Shown here: positions 6,198 to 7,363 of the stretch, in pieces
How the letters are laid out: each line of letters opens with the position of its first letter
Numbering within the stretch: the first letter of the stretch is position 1
Origin: Caldiserica bacterium UBA4822
GTDB taxonomy: Bacteria; Caldisericota; Caldisericia; Cryosericales; Cryosericaceae
DNA: 7,363 nt
Direction: 5' to 3'
NCBI GenBank assembly: GCA_002402295.1
Contig: DHFO01000025.1
Span: 1 to 7,363, forward strand
Position numbers and translations under genes: made by a program
The notes under the pieces: model-generated
The model's database searches: none
The model's input: only the letters and a program-made list of their open reading frames with translations
What the model was told of the DNA's origin: nothing

Positions 6198-6899
6198 TCA
6201 TTGCGGGTCCTCCAGCTCACCCAGACCGGCCAGGGTATCACGCTTTGCTCTCTCGAGGTGTGCGCGGAGTTCATGCCTCGCACGCAGTACGTCCTTGTCC
6301 ATCAGAGCAAGAAGGATCCTTTTGTGTTCCTCCTGAGCTAGAGAAGGTGCCAGCACAAGGTGCCGGGTTATCGCGGCGAGATCAGCCATTGTCTCCAGAA
6401 ACCTACGGATCACGTGGTTGTCGGTCTTCTCACAGAGCAAGCGACCGTGCATCATGTGCTCGATTCTGTCAACATCACGAAGCCAAGCCGTCTGATCTGA
6501 TGTCGCCAGACGATCCTCCAAGCGCTCAATCTCCGACAGGAACTCACCCAGCACCGCGGCATCCCATTTGCTGCCTGATGCGGCTAACGCGTGATCCTCG
6601 ACGAGTATCCTCGCGTCGAAGACATCTCCTACTTCCTGTATCGAGAGTCGCCGAACACGGAAGCCGATGTGCGGTTGAGTTTCGACCAGCCCTCGTTGTA
6701 CTAGCTGCTGCAGTGCCTCTCTGACGGGGATCTCGCTGACACCAAGTCGCTGCCCAAGCGCCCGGATCCTGATATTCCGCCCAGGCCCTATCCGCAGACT
6801 GACAATCTCGGTCCGGAGGTAGTCGTAGACCTGGGACGCAAGAACAGATCTCTGCGGAAGCAGCCCAGCCTCCGGAGCACCGGAACAGGATGGCGGCAT
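6198..6899 (-). CDS. GntR-family (FadR/FCD subfamily) transcriptional regulator
   Basis: This 233-residue cytoplasmic regulator has an N-terminal winged helix-turn-helix at about 20-85, with IRIRALGQRLGVSEIPVREAL followed by LVQRGLVETQPHIGFRVR, and a C-terminal all-helical FCD ligand-binding domain. The four usual metal/ligand-binding residues of FCD domains can be picked out: Asp144 and His148 (DRIEH), His192 (EEHKRIL) and His214 (RAHLERA). FCD regulators typically bind carboxylated or sugar-acid metabolites and release DNA on binding, which fits a repressor of this operon. The ATG at 6899 has no good Shine-Dalgarno, and the predicted transcription start lies only 1-2 bases upstream, so translation is probably leaderless. 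A 17-bp palindrome overlaps the -10 and touches the start codon, so autorepression is likely. The gene lies at the head of the operon in the same direction as its presumed targets, not divergent from them. Confidence 0.92.
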   Translation of the reverse strand: MPPSCSGAPEAGLLPQRSVLASQVYDYLRTEIVSLRIGPGRNIRIRALGQRLGVSEIPVREALQQLVQRGLVETQPHIGFRVRRLSIQEVGDVFDARILVEDHALAASGSKWDAAVLGEFLSEIERLEDRLATSDQTAWLRDVDRIEHMMHGRLLCEKTDNHVIRRFLETMADLAAITRHLVLAPSLAQEEHKRILLALMDKDVLRARHELRAHLERAKRDTLAGLGELEDPQ

Positions 6900-6900
6900 A

Positions 6901-6917
6901 GCTATATATCATATAGC
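6901..6917. promoter_or_regulatory. Probable GntR operator palindrome
   Basis: GCTATATGATATATAGC (minus strand) is a perfect 7-bp inverted repeat around a 3-base centre, ending 1 base before the gntR ATG triplet and containing the -10 hexamer. AT-rich palindromes of this length overlapping the promoter are typical operators of FCD-type GntR repressors. No second copy is seen in the window. Confidence 0.65.
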
Positions 6918-6937
6918 ACATGTGACCAGAAGGTCAA
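6908..6937 (-). promoter_or_regulatory. Sigma-70-type promoter of gntR and probably the whole operon
   Basis: On the minus strand the -35 TTGACC (6937-6932) is followed by an 18-base spacer and the -10 TATGAT (6913-6908); TATATG at 6915-6910 with a 16-base spacer is an alternative. The start point would fall near 6901-6900, next to the ATG at 6899. Both elements lie in inverted repeats, which suits repression by steric block. Confidence 0.65.
6923..6936. promoter_or_regulatory. Second inverted repeat over the -35 of the gntR promoter
   Basis: TGACC-AGAA-GGTCA is a perfect 5-bp inverted repeat with a 4-base centre, covering most of the -35 hexamer. It may be a second regulator site or a half of an extended operator. 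Chance occurrence is possible for a repeat of this size. Confidence 0.35.
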
Positions 6938-7020
6938 CCCGCGAGTTGCCTCGGTGAAAGTGTTGCCGGGCGGGGTGTCGGTTCCTCAGAATTCGGGTTA
7001 CCGAAGACGAGGAGGTACCG

Positions 7021-7260
7021 ATGACCCAAGCGAGCGTGGCGGAGGTGGTGGGAGCACTGCGTCACCGCTACCTGCGTGCGAGGCGTGGCGACAAGACGCT
7101 GATCCTCAACGAGTCTGTGGCTCTGACCGAGTACCGCCGCAAAGCTGCCTTCTGTGTCCTCCGGATCGGAAGGAGACCCCAGGTAAGTGATCGTCCGGGA
7201 CGTGTCTGGAAAGTAGCCCGAGCGGACCGGCAGAGCAGCGGCCTCACTGTGGTAGGGTGA
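7021..7260 (+). pseudogene. 5' remnant of an integrase-type transposase gene
   Basis: An ATG at 7021, with GGAGG 5 bases upstream (7011-7015), opens a 79-codon frame. The first 55 or so residues (MTQASVAEVVGALRHRYLRA, then GDKTLILNESVALTEYRRKA and VLRIGRRP) resemble the N-terminal DNA-binding part of rve-type integrase/transposases, in which 'ILDEF...TGYHRKxAIRxL' is common. Here the expected Phe, Gly and His of that motif read Ser, Glu and Arg, which suggests decay. After about 7190 the frame loses resemblance; another frame of 7205-7250 reads roughly like the next expected segment (PERTGRAAASLW), which points to a frameshift. The stop codon TGA (7258-7260) is supplied by what appears to be the end of a second insertion sequence. 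The remaining integrase domain is absent to the window edge. Not functional as it stands. The family call is from memory of motifs. Confidence 0.6.
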
Positions 7261-7281
7261 ACCGCCCCGGGTTCCCCGGAG
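7258..7281. repeat. Putative terminal inverted repeat of the right-edge insertion sequence
   Basis: A 24-base GC-rich segment beginning TGAACCGCC. It contains a small hairpin, CCGGG-TTC-CCCGG. Its partner copy would be at the far end of the element outside the window, so the inverted-repeat status is inferred from position and sequence type. Confidence 0.5.
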
Positions 7282-7287
7282 GGTGCT

Positions 7288-7363
7288 TCATCTGAGTCCG
7301 GCCACGAGGACCGGAGCCTCCTTGGGGTGGTAGTGTAGCTCCTCGAACTCGGCGGGTGAGATG
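7288..7363 (-). CDS. Transposase C-terminus (IS3/integrase-core type), partial
   Basis: The last 24 codons and the TGA stop (7290-7288) of a gene entering from the right. The residues include SPAEFEELHYH and end in VAGLR. In IS3-type and related integrase-core transposases the C-terminus carries 'RPHSALGYLSPAEFE', followed by a short tail, and the visible part matches from 'SPAEFE' on. The DDE catalytic domain would lie to the right of the window. The gene is too short to judge whether it is intact. Confidence 0.6.
   Translation of the reverse strand, partial: ISPAEFEELHYHPKEAPVLVAGLR

Larger units (their letters stand above)
7258..7363 (-). mobile_element. End of an insertion sequence, probably IS3 family, continuing beyond the window
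   Basis: The element appears to start at 7258 with TGAACCGCCCCGGGTT, continuing through CCCCGGAG to 7281, a GC-rich terminus beginning with TG as IS3-family ends do and like IS3-group ends I recall. A transposase C-terminus on the minus strand stops 30 bases inside this end, the normal layout at the right end of such elements. The other end and any target duplication lie outside the window. Confidence 0.55.

Noticed and set aside
6544..6921. A 125-codon minus-strand frame overlapping the gntR promoter and 5' half
   Set aside because: Out of frame with the clear winged-helix protein; its start lies inside the promoter spacer, upstream of the -10.
6917..6924. The CACATGTG palindrome between the two inverted repeats
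   Set aside because: Only 8 bases, no second copy noticed, and it falls in the promoter spacer; chance is a sufficient explanation.

Overview
This is a bacterial window of moderately high GC. It carries one tightly packed operon on the minus strand, which looks like an uptake-and-catabolism cassette, and a patch of mobile-element debris at the right edge. The phylum cannot be fixed from the sequence. The transporter's solute-binding protein has an ordinary signal peptidase I signal (AVA|Q) and no lipobox cysteine, which fits a cell with a periplasm better than a classical Gram-positive.

In transcription order (right to left) the operon holds six complete genes and one partial gene: a GntR/FCD repressor (6899-6198), a family 5 extracellular solute-binding protein (6062-4542), a DppB/OppB-type permease (4448-3531), a metal-dependent amidohydrolase (3538-2261), a DppC/OppC-type permease (2267-1395), a LarA-like nickel-pincer hydroxyacid racemase/epimerase (1390-116), and the first 34 residues of a probable sugar-phosphate isomerase/epimerase TIM barrel (104 to beyond base 1). 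From dppB to the last gene, neighbours overlap by 7-8 bases or are separated by 4-11 bases, so co-transcription and translational coupling are very likely. The two ATPase subunits expected for this transporter class are not in the window.

The inferred logic is as follows. The binding protein and permeases import an unknown ligand. The amidohydrolase, encoded between the two permease genes, cleaves or hydrolyses it. The LarA homologue changes the configuration at a hydroxyacid carbon, and the isomerase/epimerase continues the catabolism. The repressor at the head of the operon would respond to the ligand or to an intermediate. The substrate is unknown. An amide- or peptide-linked hydroxyacid or sugar acid would explain the gene set, but this is a hypothesis.

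Two regulatory regions stand out. The gntR promoter has a TTGACC/TATGAT core whose -10 lies inside a perfect 17-bp palindrome abutting the start codon, so the repressor is probably autoregulated and translated from a nearly leaderless mRNA. Between the binding-protein and dppB genes there is a 7-bp GC-rich hairpin made from a GGAGGAC element, which is present three times, the last copy being the dppB ribosome-binding site.

Right of 6937 the window holds the degenerate 5' part of an integrase-type transposase gene (7021 onward). It appears to be cut by another insertion sequence, which begins with TGAACCGCC at 7258 and whose transposase C-terminus is read on the minus strand to the window edge.
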